NCBI RefSeq assembly: GCF_002895565.1
Contig: NZ_AZRN01000001.1
Location: forward strand, 55,151-119,150
From: Petrotoga mexicana DSM 14811
Lineage (GTDB): Bacteria > Thermotogota > Thermotogae > Petrotogales > Petrotogaceae
Length of the DNA: 64,000 nucleotides
Reading direction: 5' to 3'
The notes beneath the pieces were generated by a model that saw only the letters and a list, made by a program, of their open reading frames with translations, made no database searches and was not told the DNA's origin. The stretch's first letter is position 1; the number at the start of each line of letters is the position of its first letter. Shown piece after piece: positions 1 through 8,951 of the stretch. Made by a program: the position numbers and the translations under genes.

Positions 1-1
1 T

Positions 2-103
2 GTTGATCTAAACAGTAAAGTTGAATTGTATCCAGGTAAAAAAGATATTAGATCAATAAAAGAAACTATTGAAAAGGTAAAAAATTTAGAAATAAATGGA
101 TAA
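2..103 (+). CDS. trpF: Phosphoribosylanthranilate isomerase, C-terminal fragment cut by the window edge
   Basis: The first 33 codons read as an open frame ending in TAA. The end contains VELYPGKKD followed by an amphipathic helix, matching the C-terminus of TrpF, where a glycine-rich phosphate loop and PGKKD precede the last helix. The enzyme isomerises N-phosphoribosyl-anthranilate in tryptophan synthesis. The identification rests on this short tail plus trpB and trpA directly downstream on the same strand, so it is good but not certain. The 5' part lies outside the window. Confidence 0.75.
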   Translation, partial: VDLNSKVELYPGKKDIRSIKETIEKVKNLEING

Positions 104-111
104 TTTTAAAA

Positions 112-275
112 GAGTGGGAGCAGGGCGAAGGGTCTTTAACGCACGTTTTAGAAACAAGATTTTGATTTTAAAAGGGTCACAGGGCGGAGCCGTCCACCCC
201 CCACTGGGTTAGGGACCTCAGGTCCCTTTCTAAAGAAGGGTGGGGAGCGGGGCGAAGGGGTGCTATAACAAACTT
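112..275 (+). repeat. GC-rich intergenic repeat, longest copy (family A)
   Basis: The 208-base gap between trpF and trpB is filled by sequence much richer in G and C than its surroundings. It contains a 7-bp dyad GGGACCT-C-AGGTCCC at 212-226 and then GGTGGGGAGCGGGGCGAAGG and a GTGCTATAAC end. The same blocks recur near 3641, 5637, 10875, 14266, 30601, 44607 (reversed) and 54515 (reversed). I see no reading frame in it. It could be a small non-autonomous mobile element or a transcribed spacer structure. Confidence 0.6.
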
Positions 276-311
276 TTAAATTGCAAAAAACAAGAAGGAG
301 GATGAAATTTT

Positions 312-1493
312 ATGAAAAAGGCTTATTTTGGTCAGTATGGAGGTAAATACGTTCCAGAAACGTTAATTCCGGCACTTGAAGAATTGGAGGAAGCTCACGA
401 AAAATATTCAAAAGATCCTGATTTTATAGACGAATACCAAGGTTTGTTGAAAGATTACTGTGGAAGGCCTACCCCTTTATATTTTGCTGAAAGATTTACA
501 GAATACCTTAATGGTCCAAAGATATATCTAAAAAGAGAAGATTTAAATCATACAGGAGCACACAAAATAAATAACGCGTTGGGGCAAGTATTACTTGCAA
601 AAAAAATGAATAAAAAAAGAATAATAGCAGAGACCGGTGCAGGCCAGCATGGTGTAGCAACAGCGACCGCTGCTGCTAGATTTGGTTTGGAATGTGTAGT
701 TTACATGGGGGCAGAAGATATTGAAAGGCAAGCCCTCAACGTATATAAAATGAAGATGTTGGGAGCAAAAGTAGTGCCTGTATACAGTGGTAGTCAAACT
801 TTAAAGGAAGCCATAAATGAAGCTATTAGAGACTGGGTTACAAACGTTGAAAACACGCACTACGTTATAGGCTCTGTTGTAGGGCCACATCCATATCCTA
901 AAATAGTTAGAGATTTTCAAAGGGTTATTGGTGATGAATCTAAAAATCAGATTTTAGAAAAAGAAGGAAGGCTGCCTGATTATATAGTTGCATGTGTTGG
1001 CGGAGGCAGTAACGCTATGGGTATATTTTACCCTTTTATAGAAGATAAAGATGTTGAATTGATAGGAGTGGAAGCCGCAGGGAAAGGATTAGAAACTGGG
1101 CAACATGCAGCTTCCTTGACTGCGGGGAAAATAGGTGTACTTCACGGGAGTAAATCTTACGTTTTACAAGATGAAGACGGTCAAATTCAACTTGCATATT
1201 CTATTTCTGCAGGTTTAGATTATCCGGGTGTAGGACCTGAACATAGTTATCTACACGATGAAAAAAGAGCTCAGTATGTATCCATAACAGATGAAGAAGC
1301 GTTGCAAGGTTTCGAACTTTTAACGAAATTGGAGGGAATCATCCCAGCATTTGAAAGTTCGCATGCAATCGCTTACGCTATGAAAATTGCACCCTCACTC
1401 GATAAAGATAAGATCATGCTGATAAATCTTTCTGGAAGGGGAGACAAAGATGTGGATTCTTATAGAAAGCTTGGTAGGGAGGTAATAGAATGA
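312..1493 (+). CDS. trpB: Tryptophan synthase beta chain (TrpB1 type)
   Basis: This PLP enzyme condenses indole with L-serine to give tryptophan. The 393-residue length is normal for TrpB1. The PLP-binding lysine is K85 in [13 protein letters not shown], and the phosphate-binding glycine loop GGGSNAMG sits at 230-237. The typical N-terminal [13 protein letters not shown] is present. A GGAGG-type ribosome site at 297-301 precedes the ATG. Its stop codon overlaps the trpA start by four bases (ATGA), indicating translational coupling; the alpha and beta subunits work as a complex that channels indole. Confidence 0.97.
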   Translation: MKKAYFGQYGGKYVPETLIPALEELEEAHEKYSKDPDFIDEYQGLLKDYCGRPTPLYFAERFTEYLNGPKIYLKREDLNHTGAHKINNALGQVLLAKKMNKKRIIAETGAGQHGVATATAAARFGLECVVYMGAEDIERQALNVYKMKMLGAKVVPVYSGSQTLKEAINEAIRDWVTNVENTHYVIGSVVGPHPYPKIVRDFQRVIGDESKNQILEKEGRLPDYIVACVGGGSNAMGIFYPFIEDKDVELIGVEAAGKGLETGQHAASLTAGKIGVLHGSKSYVLQDEDGQIQLAYSISAGLDYPGVGPEHSYLHDEKRAQYVSITDEEALQGFELLTKLEGIIPAFESSHAIAYAMKIAPSLDKDKIMLINLSGRGDKDVDSYRKLGREVIE

Positions 1494-2266
1494 GCAAAAT
1501 AAGTGAAGCATTCAAAAATAAAAAGGCTTTAATCACCTATGTAACAGCCGGAGATCCAAGTTTAGAGGCTACAAAAGAAATTATATTAGAATTGAACAAA
1601 GATGGTGTTGATATTATAGAGGTAGGAATACCTTTTTCTGATCCTTTAGCCGATGGGCCAATAATTCAAAAAGCAAGCCAAAAAGCTTTAAAAAATGGGA
1701 TTACCCTTAAAAAAATTTTTGAAGCCCTGAATGAAATCAAAGAAGATGTTACTTGCCCACTCGTTTTAATGGGTTATTACAACTCAATTCTCAATTATGG
1801 TATCGACAATTTTATAACAGACGCTGTAAATACGAGTATCTCTGGGGTAATAATTCCAGATTTGCCTTTTGACGAAGAAGAAGAATTTTACGCAAAAATA
1901 AAAGAAAACGGTATCGATCCTATTTTACTGGTTGCTCCAAATACCTCTGAAGAGCGACTAAAAGAAATATCTAAGGTATGTTCTGGATTTTTGTACTGTG
2001 TATCAATTATGGGGGTAACAGGCGATAGCCAAGCACCTATGGAGCATTTGAAAGAGTACTCACAAAGAGTGAGAAAGTATATTGACATTCCTTTAGCCAT
2101 CGGTTTTGGAATAGATAGCCCAACAAAGGCTAAAAATATTATTGAATATTTCGATGGAATAATTGTAGGTAGTGCCCTAATAAAAATAATCGATGAAAAC
2201 AGCGATGACAAAGCTAAATTGCTTAAAGAAATAAAAAGCTTTACAAAAACTTTGAAAGTATGGTAA
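1490..2266 (+). CDS. trpA: Tryptophan synthase alpha chain
   Basis: It cleaves indole-3-glycerol phosphate to indole and glyceraldehyde-3-phosphate, the step before TrpB. The 258-residue TIM barrel carries [14 protein letters not shown] with the catalytic glutamate, the DLPF segment with the catalytic aspartate, and phosphate-binding loops near VTGDSQAP and GFGIDSP. It is the last gene of the trp operon: a strong hairpin terminator follows at once and the next gene is on the opposite strand. Confidence 0.96.
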   Translation: MSKISEAFKNKKALITYVTAGDPSLEATKEIILELNKDGVDIIEVGIPFSDPLADGPIIQKASQKALKNGITLKKIFEALNEIKEDVTCPLVLMGYYNSILNYGIDNFITDAVNTSISGVIIPDLPFDEEEEFYAKIKENGIDPILLVAPNTSEERLKEISKVCSGFLYCVSIMGVTGDSQAPMEHLKEYSQRVRKYIDIPLAIGFGIDSPTKAKNIIEYFDGIIVGSALIKIIDENSDDKAKLLKEIKSFTKTLKVW

Positions 2267-2293
2267 AAAATAGAGGCTATTCGCCTCTATTTT
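2267..2293. terminator. Bidirectional terminator between trpA and acyP
   Basis: A perfect 11-bp stem, AAAATAGAGGC and GCCTCTATTTT, closes a TATTC loop. It ends in T-rich sequence on both strands and lies between the convergent trpA and acylphosphatase stop codons, so it can end both transcripts. Confidence 0.85.
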
Positions 2294-2296
2294 GAT

Positions 2297-2566
2297 TCAA
2301 TATTCTATATGAAAACTTTCATAATTCCCTATGGGGAAATCTTCTTCTTGAATATCTTCTAATCTACTGAACCCATTTCCTTGTAGGATAATTTTTTTTA
2401 GTTTCAAAACTTTTTCTTCTTCACCTTGGGCAACCACCTCAACCGAACCGTCAGGTAAGTTTCTAACATACCCCTCAAGTTGAAGCCTTACTCCATGCAC
2501 TCTTAAAAAATGTCTTAAACCAACACCTTGAACTCTTCCATACAGTATCCATCTTTTGCAAATCAT
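2297..2566 (-). CDS. acyP: Acylphosphatase
   Basis: A small 89-residue enzyme that hydrolyses acyl phosphates such as carbamoyl or acetyl phosphate. It has the family signature GRVQGVGLRHFLR near residue 10, with the anion-binding arginine, and GYVRNLPDGSVEV near residue 32, with the catalytic asparagine. The fold is a ferredoxin-like alpha/beta sandwich. Phe of the usual GVGFR is Leu, a mild variation. It starts 12 bases after the zinc protease gene and is probably co-transcribed with it. Confidence 0.93.
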   Translation of the reverse strand: MICKRWILYGRVQGVGLRHFLRVHGVRLQLEGYVRNLPDGSVEVVAQGEEEKVLKLKKIILQGNGFSRLEDIQEEDFPIGNYESFHIEY

Positions 2567-2578
2567 AGAGGATATACC

Positions 2579-3250
2579 TTAATTTCTTGAACCAGCTAAC
2601 GCTAGCATTCTTAAAAGTTGAGCAATCGCCATCAACGCAGCTGCCACATAGGTTAACGCTGCGGCTGATAACACCTTTTTTGCACCTGCTACTTCCTCTT
2701 TGGACATTCCCATAACGGGTAAAAGTTTCAAAGCCCTACTACTGGCATTAAACTCAACCGGCAAGGTTATAACTGAAAATAAAACCACGAAAAGAAACAA
2801 GAAAATTCCAGCATTAAGTAAAAAAGGTGTAGAAAAAATAAGTCCAATAAAGAATATAATCCACGCCATATTAGAACCAAAACCTGCCAACGGCACAGCC
2901 AGATTCCTAAGAATTAAAGGTTTATAACCCTTAGCATGTTGTATAGCATGACCTGCTTCGTGAGCTACCACACCCAAAGCAGCTATAGATGAACTGTTAT
3001 AAGTGGAGTCAGAAAGTCTCAATACTTTTTTGGTAGGGTCATAATGATCACTCAAAGTACCTCTTACTCTTTCGACTTTAACATCATACAACCCAACAGA
3101 ATCAAGTAATCTTCTGGCAAACATATAGCCTGGCTCTCCAATTGATGCCTTTACTCGAGAATATTTGTTGAAAGTGCTACTAACTCTTGCTTGAGCCCAG
3201 ATAGCTAATATCAATGGTGGGATTAACAATAACATAGTAGTATAAAACAT
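2579..3250 (-). CDS. Membrane-anchored neutral zinc metallopeptidase (YugP family)
   Basis: The 223-residue protein matches the YugP/PF04298 family: an N-terminal membrane helix (residues 3-20), a soluble part with GEPGYMFARRLLDSVG, and the zinc motif HEAGHAIQH near residue 97. At least two more hydrophobic helices lie around residues 125-160, with another near the C-terminus. Substrates are not known for this family. A good GGAGGTGA ribosome site precedes the ATG. It heads a two-gene unit with acyP, divergent from the aro operon, with about 150 bases between its start and the aro promoter. Confidence 0.88.
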   Translation of the reverse strand: MFYTTMLLLIPPLILAIWAQARVSSTFNKYSRVKASIGEPGYMFARRLLDSVGLYDVKVERVRGTLSDHYDPTKKVLRLSDSTYNSSSIAALGVVAHEAGHAIQHAKGYKPLILRNLAVPLAGFGSNMAWIIFFIGLIFSTPFLLNAGIFLFLFVVLFSVITLPVEFNASSRALKLLPVMGMSKEEVAGAKKVLSAAALTYVAAALMAIAQLLRMLALAGSRN

Positions 3251-3401
3251 GATTATTCACCTCCATTTACTTTGTAAACAAGCATTTTAAAATCTACATT
3301 TCATAAAGAATTTTAGCACCTTTTCATTTAGTCTATTTTACAGAAGTGTATACTTTTATGCCTATAAATTTTGAATTATAGAGAAAAAAACACTTTTTTA
3401 G

Positions 3402-3430
3402 TTGACAAAAATATTTTTTCCTGATAAAAT
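3402..3430 (+). promoter_or_regulatory. Sigma-A promoter of the aromatic operon
   Basis: TTGACA at 3402-3407, a 17-base spacer and TAAAAT at 3425-3430 form a near-consensus promoter. Transcription would begin near 3437, about 25 bases before the leader ORF and roughly 280 before aroF. Confidence 0.75.
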
Positions 3431-3462
3431 AATTTTAAAGGAAAGTTGAGGAGAGAGCAAAA

Positions 3463-3561
3463 ATGATTACAAAGGTCTTAATCGAAAATCAAAATAAATA
3501 TTATTGGTATTTTAGTAAGACACCCATTTTGGTGGCTTTGTTTTGTCGTATAAAAACTTAG
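3463..3561 (+). CDS. Aromatic amino acid leader peptide (attenuator peptide)
   Basis: A 32-codon ORF starts with ATG seven bases after a strong GAGGAGAG ribosome site and ends with TAG. Codons 13-17 encode Tyr-Tyr-Trp-Tyr-Phe, five consecutive aromatic residues, exactly what a leader sensing charged tRNA-Tyr, tRNA-Trp and tRNA-Phe should contain. It sits between a consensus promoter and a pair of competing hairpins ahead of aroF, the first gene of aromatic synthesis. The coding sequence runs through the first arm of the antiterminator. It is too short for ordinary gene calling. The leader role is inferred from arrangement, not from a known homolog. Confidence 0.85.
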   Translation: MITKVLIENQNKYYWYFSKTPILVALFCRIKT

Positions 3562-3616
3562 TCCACAAAGATTCCAAAATGGGTGTCTACTCTTTTAGTA
3601 GACACCTATTTTTTTT
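3518..3616 (+). promoter_or_regulatory. Transcription attenuator with competing antiterminator and terminator hairpins
   Basis: Segment 2 (3518-3532, AGACACCCATTTTGG) pairs perfectly over 15 bp with segment 3 (3574-3588), with an extra 6-bp helix inside (3536-3541 with 3565-3570). Segment 3 can instead pair with segment 4: GGTGTCTAC at 3582-3590 with GTAGACACC at 3598-3606, extendable to about 15 bp, followed by eight T at 3609-3616. The two states exclude each other. A ribosome stalled on the aromatic codons would leave segment 2 free and favour readthrough. A ribosome moving on through segment 2 would release segment 3 for termination. Confidence 0.85.
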
Positions 3617-3640
3617 ATAAATACTTTGAAAATAAATTAA

Positions 3641-3680
3641 GGGGGCGAAGGGGCGCTGAAACAAACTTTAGAATCTCTAA
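3641..3680 (+). repeat. GC-rich intergenic repeat, truncated copy
   Basis: GGGGGCGAAGGGGCGCTGAA followed by an ACAAACTTTAGAATCTCTAA-like tail matches the right end of the long copy at 241-275. It lies between the attenuator terminator and aroF. Confidence 0.5.
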
Positions 3681-3714
3681 AGACAATATTTTTAAAATTT
3701 GGAGGTGAATTCGG

Positions 3715-4734
3715 GTGGTGATCGTAATGGAGGAAAATGCAACAGAAGAAGAAGTTAGAAATGTTATTCAAAAGGTGGAAGAAGTAGGCTTTAAAGCTCA
3801 TCCTGATAAAGGAGAAAATCACACGATTGTTGGGGTAGTAGGGGAAGGTGACAGGGAATACATTTTAAACAATATCGAAACTTTCCCAGGAGTTGAAAGG
3901 GTTGTAGAGATAACTCAACCTTTCAAATTAGCAAGTAGAACATTCAAATCTAAAGACTCAATATACGACATAGGAGGGATAAAAATAGGAGGAGAAAATT
4001 TTTTAACGATTGCTGGACCTTGTGCAGTAGAAAGTAAAAAACAGGTTTTAGAAACCGCTCTATTCTTAAAAGAGAAAGGGGTTAAATTCCTAAGAGGGGG
4101 AGCTTATAAACCAAGAACCTCTCCATATTCTTTTCAAGGCTTAAAAGAAGAAGGCCTGAAGATTCTAAAAGAAGTAAGTGATGAAACTGGTCTAAAGATA
4201 GTTACAGAAGTTATGGACACCAGAGAGGTCGAGTTGGTTTCAAAATATGCCGATGTTTTACAAATAGGAACAAGAAACATGCAAAATTTTGCACTTTTAA
4301 AAGAAGTAGGTAAGCTTAACAAGCCAGTTTTACTCAAAAGGGGTTTATCAGCTACATATAAAGAATTTTTAATGTCGGCAGAATATATCATTTCTGAAGG
4401 AAACAACCAAGTTATACTGTGTGAAAGAGGAATTAGAACATTTACTGATGAAACCAGAAATACTTTAGACATCAGTGCAATACCTGTAATCAAAAGATAC
4501 AGTCATTTACCTATTATTATTGATCCCAGCCACGCTAGTGGAGATTGGAGGTACGTCGCTCCTCTATCAAAAGCTGCTGTAGCCGCTGGTGCAGATGGAT
4601 TAATAATAGAAGTACATCCGGATCCTAAAAACGCTCTCTCTGATGGTAAACAATCTCTAAATTTTGAGCAATTCAGTGAATTAATGGATCAAATAAAAGC
4701 CCTATTAGAAATAGACAGTAAAATCTTGGCCTAA
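3715..4734 (+). CDS. aroF: 3-deoxy-D-arabino-heptulosonate-7-phosphate (DAHP) synthase with N-terminal regulatory domain
   Basis: It condenses phosphoenolpyruvate and erythrose-4-phosphate, the entry step to chorismate. Residues 1 to about 70 form a ferredoxin/ACT-like domain and residues 85-339 the type I-beta barrel, with [38 protein letters not shown] and DPSHASGD. The layout matches Thermotoga DAHP synthase, where the small domain gives feedback inhibition by tyrosine and phenylalanine (family knowledge). Two GTG codons in a row (3715 and 3718) follow GGAGGTG at 3701; either could start. It is the first structural gene after the attenuator. Confidence 0.96.
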   Translation: MVIVMEENATEEEVRNVIQKVEEVGFKAHPDKGENHTIVGVVGEGDREYILNNIETFPGVERVVEITQPFKLASRTFKSKDSIYDIGGIKIGGENFLTIAGPCAVESKKQVLETALFLKEKGVKFLRGGAYKPRTSPYSFQGLKEEGLKILKEVSDETGLKIVTEVMDTREVELVSKYADVLQIGTRNMQNFALLKEVGKLNKPVLLKRGLSATYKEFLMSAEYIISEGNNQVILCERGIRTFTDETRNTLDISAIPVIKRYSHLPIIIDPSHASGDWRYVAPLSKAAVAAGADGLIIEVHPDPKNALSDGKQSLNFEQFSELMDQIKALLEIDSKILA

Positions 4735-4768
4735 GACACATACTATACTGTCATTGGAGGAACGATTA

Positions 4769-5611
4769 ATGTTATTTGACACCGCGATAATTCTTGGCAC
4801 CGGATTGATTGGAACTTCATTAGCTCTAGCCTTTAAAGAAACAAAAGAAGTAAGAAATATCATTGGATACGATATCGAGGATAATTCTTTAAAAGAAGCT
4901 TTAAAGTTAGGAGCTATCGATGAACCTGCGAAAATATCAGATATTTCAAAAGCAGATTTAATAATTTTTGCAACGCCTGTAGAAAGTACAAAAAGTATTT
5001 TACATGATACAATTAGTCTAGTAAAAGAAAATACAGTTGTAACCGATGTGGGTAGTACGAAATATAAAATTACGCAACTCTTTGATACTTTCAAAAACAA
5101 AAGGGTCAATTTCATAGGCGGTCATCCATTGGCAGGATCCGAAAAGTCTGGTCCATTAAACGCCAAGGCGGATTTATTCAAAGGGAAAAAATATATATTG
5201 ATAAAAAGCGCAAATTGTGATCAAGTATATTTTAATAAGTTTGAAAGGTTGATCACAAAAATCGGAGCCATTCCAATAATGATAGATGCCGAAACTCACG
5301 ATGAAATTCTCTCAGCAACAAGTCATCTGCCTCAGATAATTTCTTATTATCTAGTAAAAACTCTGATGAATTTAAAAGAAGATAATGAAAATTATCTAAA
5401 ATTAGTCGGAACTGGTTTTAAAGACACAACAAGGTTATCAAAAAGCGATCCCCAAATGTGGATCGATATATTCAAACAAAACAAAGAGAATATACTGCGT
5501 GCCATAGAGAATTTTGAAAAAGAGTTAACTGCCTTCAAGAAGAATTTAATCGAAGATAAATACAAAGAAATAAAAGATGATTTGATCAAAATCAGTAAAT
5601 TTGAGTTGTAA
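4769..5611 (+). CDS. tyrA: Prephenate (or arogenate) dehydrogenase
   Basis: It oxidatively decarboxylates prephenate towards tyrosine. A Rossmann nucleotide site, ILGTGLIGTSLA, lies at the N-terminus, and the family motif GGHPLAGSEKSG near residue 120. The helical dimerisation domain follows. I start at ATG 4769, eight bases after GGAGG (4756-4760). A TTG at 4754 is open in frame but overlaps that ribosome site. The protein is about 280 residues, a stand-alone dehydrogenase with no fused chorismate mutase. The NAD or NADP preference cannot be settled here. Confidence 0.93.
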   Translation: MLFDTAIILGTGLIGTSLALAFKETKEVRNIIGYDIEDNSLKEALKLGAIDEPAKISDISKADLIIFATPVESTKSILHDTISLVKENTVVTDVGSTKYKITQLFDTFKNKRVNFIGGHPLAGSEKSGPLNAKADLFKGKKYILIKSANCDQVYFNKFERLITKIGAIPIMIDAETHDEILSATSHLPQIISYYLVKTLMNLKEDNENYLKLVGTGFKDTTRLSKSDPQMWIDIFKQNKENILRAIENFEKELTAFKKNLIEDKYKEIKDDLIKISKFEL

Positions 5612-5715
5612 AGGCAAAGGGTGGGCTGCTGGTTTTGGGACCGCAGGTCCCTTCCTTAGAAGGGCGGGAAGCGGGGTGAAAGGGCGCTATTTATAAAGTT
5701 TTCAAAATTTTTAAA
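5612..5715 (+). repeat. GC-rich intergenic repeat, full copy between tyrA and aroA
   Basis: It contains the dyad GGGACCGCAGGTCCC at 5637-5651, then AGAAGGGCGGGAAGCGGGG and AAAGGGCGCTATTTATAAAG. This is the same order of blocks as in the 112-275 copy. It is the only long gap inside the aro operon. Confidence 0.6.
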
Positions 5716-5744
5716 GGCAAAAAATGAAATAAGAGGAGGCAAAG

Positions 5745-7043
5745 ATGAAAATTGAAGTAACTCCAACAGAAAATATAAATACAGAGATCACCCTACCAGG
5801 TGATAAATCAATATCACACAGGGCACTAATCATTGGTTCCCTCGCTGAAGGTGAAACAAAAATACACAACTTTTTAAGTTCTGAAGACACCTTAAGTACG
5901 TTAAATATATTAAATTCAATAGGCGCCAATATCAAACAAATTAGCGAAGATGAGGTAATTGTAGAGGGTAAGGGAAAAGATAATTTCATTGAACCATCCA
6001 ACGTTCTAAACGCAAAAAACTCTGGTACAACAACGCGCTTAATGATGGGTGTGTTATCGGCTCAAAATTTTTACAGTGTAATTACAGGGGACGACTCTTT
6101 GAGGGAAAGGCCTATGAAAAGAGTCATAGATCCACTAAGCAAAATGGGTGGACGTTTTTTTGCGAGGAAAAATGGCGAATTTGCTCCTATCACAATATTG
6201 GGGACGAAAGATATATCCCCCATTGTTTATAAAACCCCAGTTGCAAGTGCCCAAGTTAAATCTGCTATTTTGTTGGCAGCTTTGTATGCAAAAGGAGAAA
6301 CTCAAGTAATAGAACCTGCTAAATCTCGTGATCATACGGAAAGAATGTTAAAATATTTTGGTGCCAATATCACTCAAAAAGATACAACCGTTGCTATCCA
6401 AGGTCTTACTAACAATCTAAAAGGTCGGGAGTTCTTTGTGCCGGGTGATATATCGTCTGCATCTTTTTTCATAGTTGCTGCTCTTATAACAAAAAACTCG
6501 ACATTATTAATAAAAAATGTGGGAATCAACCCTACCAGAACAGGTATATTATCCGTATTGAAAATGATGGGAGCGGATATAAAGATCATCAACGAAAAAA
6601 CATTAACCAATGAGCCGGTTGGAGACTTACTCGTAAAAAGTAGTTCGTTAGAGGGTGTTGAAATAAAAGGTGAGATGATTCCTTTGATTATCGATGAAAT
6701 CCCTATATTGGCGATAGCTGCTACCCAAGCCAAAGGAAAAACAACTATAAAAGATGCAAAAGAATTACGTTACAAAGAAACAGATAGAATAAGGGCTATC
6801 ACCAGCGAATTAAAAAAATTGGGCATAGATGTTTTAGAAAAAGAAGATGGTTTTGATATAATCGGAGACCAAAAAATACGAGGGAACTGTACTTGTGAAA
6901 GTTACAACGACCATAGAATAGCCATGTCGCTTGCTATAGCCGGATTGATAGCAGATAATCCTATAGAAATTGATAATTTTGAATGTGTGAATATATCTTT
7001 CCCGGAATTTACAGAGATTTTTGAGAAGATAAGGTGTATATGA
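5745..7043 (+). CDS. aroA: 5-enolpyruvylshikimate-3-phosphate synthase
   Basis: It transfers the enolpyruvyl group from PEP to shikimate-3-phosphate. The 432-residue protein has the N-terminal GDKSISHRA, NSGTTTRLMMG, RPMKR (PEP and phosphate contacts), DHTERML and the C-terminal RYKETDRI plus NDHRIAM. All expected motifs are present at normal spacing. An AGAGGAGG ribosome site precedes ATG. The 3' end overlaps aroE. Confidence 0.96.
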   Translation: MKIEVTPTENINTEITLPGDKSISHRALIIGSLAEGETKIHNFLSSEDTLSTLNILNSIGANIKQISEDEVIVEGKGKDNFIEPSNVLNAKNSGTTTRLMMGVLSAQNFYSVITGDDSLRERPMKRVIDPLSKMGGRFFARKNGEFAPITILGTKDISPIVYKTPVASAQVKSAILLAALYAKGETQVIEPAKSRDHTERMLKYFGANITQKDTTVAIQGLTNNLKGREFFVPGDISSASFFIVAALITKNSTLLIKNVGINPTRTGILSVLKMMGADIKIINEKTLTNEPVGDLLVKSSSLEGVEIKGEMIPLIIDEIPILAIAATQAKGKTTIKDAKELRYKETDRIRAITSELKKLGIDVLEKEDGFDIIGDQKIRGNCTCESYNDHRIAMSLAIAGLIADNPIEIDNFECVNISFPEFTEIFEKIRCI

Positions 7044-7828
7044 TGAAAAAATTTGGATTATTAGAATACCCCCACAAAGAAAGCTTATCAAAACAGGTTT
7101 TTAATGAATACTTTAAAAAAGCTCATATCGATGCTGTATATGAAGATATAGTCATAGTACCTGATAATTTTGACGATGAAATTAACAAATATATTGATTC
7201 TTACGATGGACTCAACGTTACTGTTCCATTCAAAGAAAAAGTGATTAAATACGTCGAACCTGTTGAAGAAGCTAAAGAAATAAATGCGGTTAACTGCATT
7301 TTCAATAATAAAGGTTACAACACAGATTGGAAAGGCTTTTATAACTCGTTAAATTCATCAATACTGAAAGAACCGATCGTCTTAGTTGGAGCGGGTGGTG
7401 CGAGTAAATCTATCATCTACGCTTTATACAAAATGGGCATAAAAAAGTTGTTTCTTGTAAATCGAACGGTTGAAAAAGCGGAAAAATTAAGAAAGATTTT
7501 CTTGTCAAAAATAGATATAAAAATAGAATCTTTTGATCACCTACAAAGCATAATCCGTAGTTTTAAAACCTTCATAAACTCCACTTCTATTGGAATGTTT
7601 GGAGAATCATTTGATTTAGAAGCTAGAGACCTTTCCAACCTATCTTTAATTTACGATATTGTTTACAACAATACCCCTCTCCAAAAGATTGCGAAAGAAA
7701 ACAATATCAAATGTATAGATGGACGCACTTTTTGGTACCATCAGGCGGTAGAAAATTTGAAGATATGGAATATTTATACCCCAGAAATATTCAATGAAAC
7801 CTTTAAAACTTTTGCTAGAGGTGAATAA
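7040..7828 (+). CDS. aroE: Shikimate dehydrogenase
   Basis: It reduces 3-dehydroshikimate with NADPH. Substrate loop: GLLEYPHKESLSKQVFN near the N-terminus. NVTVPFKE carries the catalytic lysine and NTDWKG the partner aspartate. The nucleotide site is GAGGASKSIIYAL, followed by NRT. Start choices are GTG 7034, ATG 7040 and ATG 7043; 7040 gives the usual ATGA overlap with the aroA stop, and AAGGTG lies just upstream. About 262 residues, slightly shorter than many AroE. The substrate loop is less canonical than the usual GxPxxHSLSP. Confidence 0.93.
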   Translation: MMKKFGLLEYPHKESLSKQVFNEYFKKAHIDAVYEDIVIVPDNFDDEINKYIDSYDGLNVTVPFKEKVIKYVEPVEEAKEINAVNCIFNNKGYNTDWKGFYNSLNSSILKEPIVLVGAGGASKSIIYALYKMGIKKLFLVNRTVEKAEKLRKIFLSKIDIKIESFDHLQSIIRSFKTFINSTSIGMFGESFDLEARDLSNLSLIYDIVYNNTPLQKIAKENNIKCIDGRTFWYHQAVENLKIWNIYTPEIFNETFKTFARGE

Positions 7829-7829
7829 A

Positions 7830-8951
7830 ATGCAAGTAAAGATAGCCGGAGATTCACATGGTTCACAGATGATTGGATTAATAGAAGAAATCCCAGCAGG
7901 GTTAAAAATAGATATAGAAAAAATAAACATAAATCTAAGAAGAAGACAGCTAGGGTACGGCCGTGGGAACAGGATGAAATTAGAAAAAGATGAAGTAATA
8001 ATCGTTTCCGGGTTATGGGAAGGAATAACTACCGGGACTCCGCTGGTTTTAATTATAAACAACAAAGCTAAAAATCCTATCAAAGAAGAAAGACATATTC
8101 CAAGACCTGGGCATGGGGATTATTCTTGTTGGTATAAATTCAGATTAGATGATTTGAATATATACACGGAAAGGAACAGCGCACGCTGGACAAGTGTACT
8201 TACTGCGATAGGGAGCGTTGCCAAACAATTTCTTGAAAATTTTGGTATAACAACGACGAGTTTTGTAAAATCGATTGGAAAAGTCAGTGTCGAAGAAGAA
8301 AGGTTTGAAGAAATCCAAAAAAATTTCACTTACTATATCCAAAAAAGAAATGAATCAGAAGTTCAATGCCCTTTTGAAGATATTTCTGTAAGAATGATGG
8401 AAGAAATCAAAGAAAATGCTCTAAAAAAAGCAACCACCTTGGGAGGCAGTGTAACAACATTCGCCACAAATGTGAAACCTGGATTGGGAAGTTACGCCGA
8501 TGTTTTGAACAGAGTTGATTCAAAAATAGGAAAATACTTTATGTCGATTCCTTCTGTGAAAGGGGTTTTTATAGGCAAAGAAGATGTGAGTATCCCTGGA
8601 TCTGAATTCCAAGATCCTTTCAAAGTGGAAAATAGTGATATACGCAGAACCAAGAATTACGCAGGTGGCATAGAAGCAGGGATAACCAATGGAGAAAATA
8701 TAATGGTCACTACATACTTCAAACCTATTTCTACACTTGCAAATCCTCTTCCTTCTGTTGATCTTAAAACCAAAGAACCAAAAGAAGCACCTTACATAAG
8801 ATCTGATTCTGTTGTTATTCCTGCTGCGACGGTAATAACAGAATGTACCCTTGCTATTATATTAATGGAAGAAATTATAGACGGATTTGGAAACGATAAT
8901 ATTGAACTCATAAAAGACAGATACTTCAAGAAATATGGTGATATTCGATGA
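7830..8951 (+). CDS. aroC: Chorismate synthase
   Basis: It removes phosphate from EPSP to give chorismate, using reduced FMN. Motifs seen are AGDSHGSQ at the N-terminus, RRQLGYGRGNRM, RPGHGDY, ERNSARWT, GGIEAGITNGE and the C-terminal PAATVITE. I use ATG 7830, seven bases after GAGGTG. An ATG at 7794 would extend into aroE and add 12 residues unlike the family. The length of 373 is normal. Confidence 0.95.
   Translation: MQVKIAGDSHGSQMIGLIEEIPAGLKIDIEKININLRRRQLGYGRGNRMKLEKDEVIIVSGLWEGITTGTPLVLIINNKAKNPIKEERHIPRPGHGDYSCWYKFRLDDLNIYTERNSARWTSVLTAIGSVAKQFLENFGITTTSFVKSIGKVSVEEERFEEIQKNFTYYIQKRNESEVQCPFEDISVRMMEEIKENALKKATTLGGSVTTFATNVKPGLGSYADVLNRVDSKIGKYFMSIPSVKGVFIGKEDVSIPGSEFQDPFKVENSDIRRTKNYAGGIEAGITNGENIMVTTYFKPISTLANPLPSVDLKTKEPKEAPYIRSDSVVIPAATVITECTLAIILMEEIIDGFGNDNIELIKDRYFKKYGDIR

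Noticed and set aside
2700..2927. Frame opposite the zinc protease gene
   Set aside because: Antisense to a well-supported gene with membrane helices; composition is a mirror of that gene.
4754..4768. TTG start for tyrA at 4754
   Set aside because: The TTG overlaps the GGAGG ribosome site of the ATG at 4769, and the extra five residues do not fit the Rossmann-fold start.
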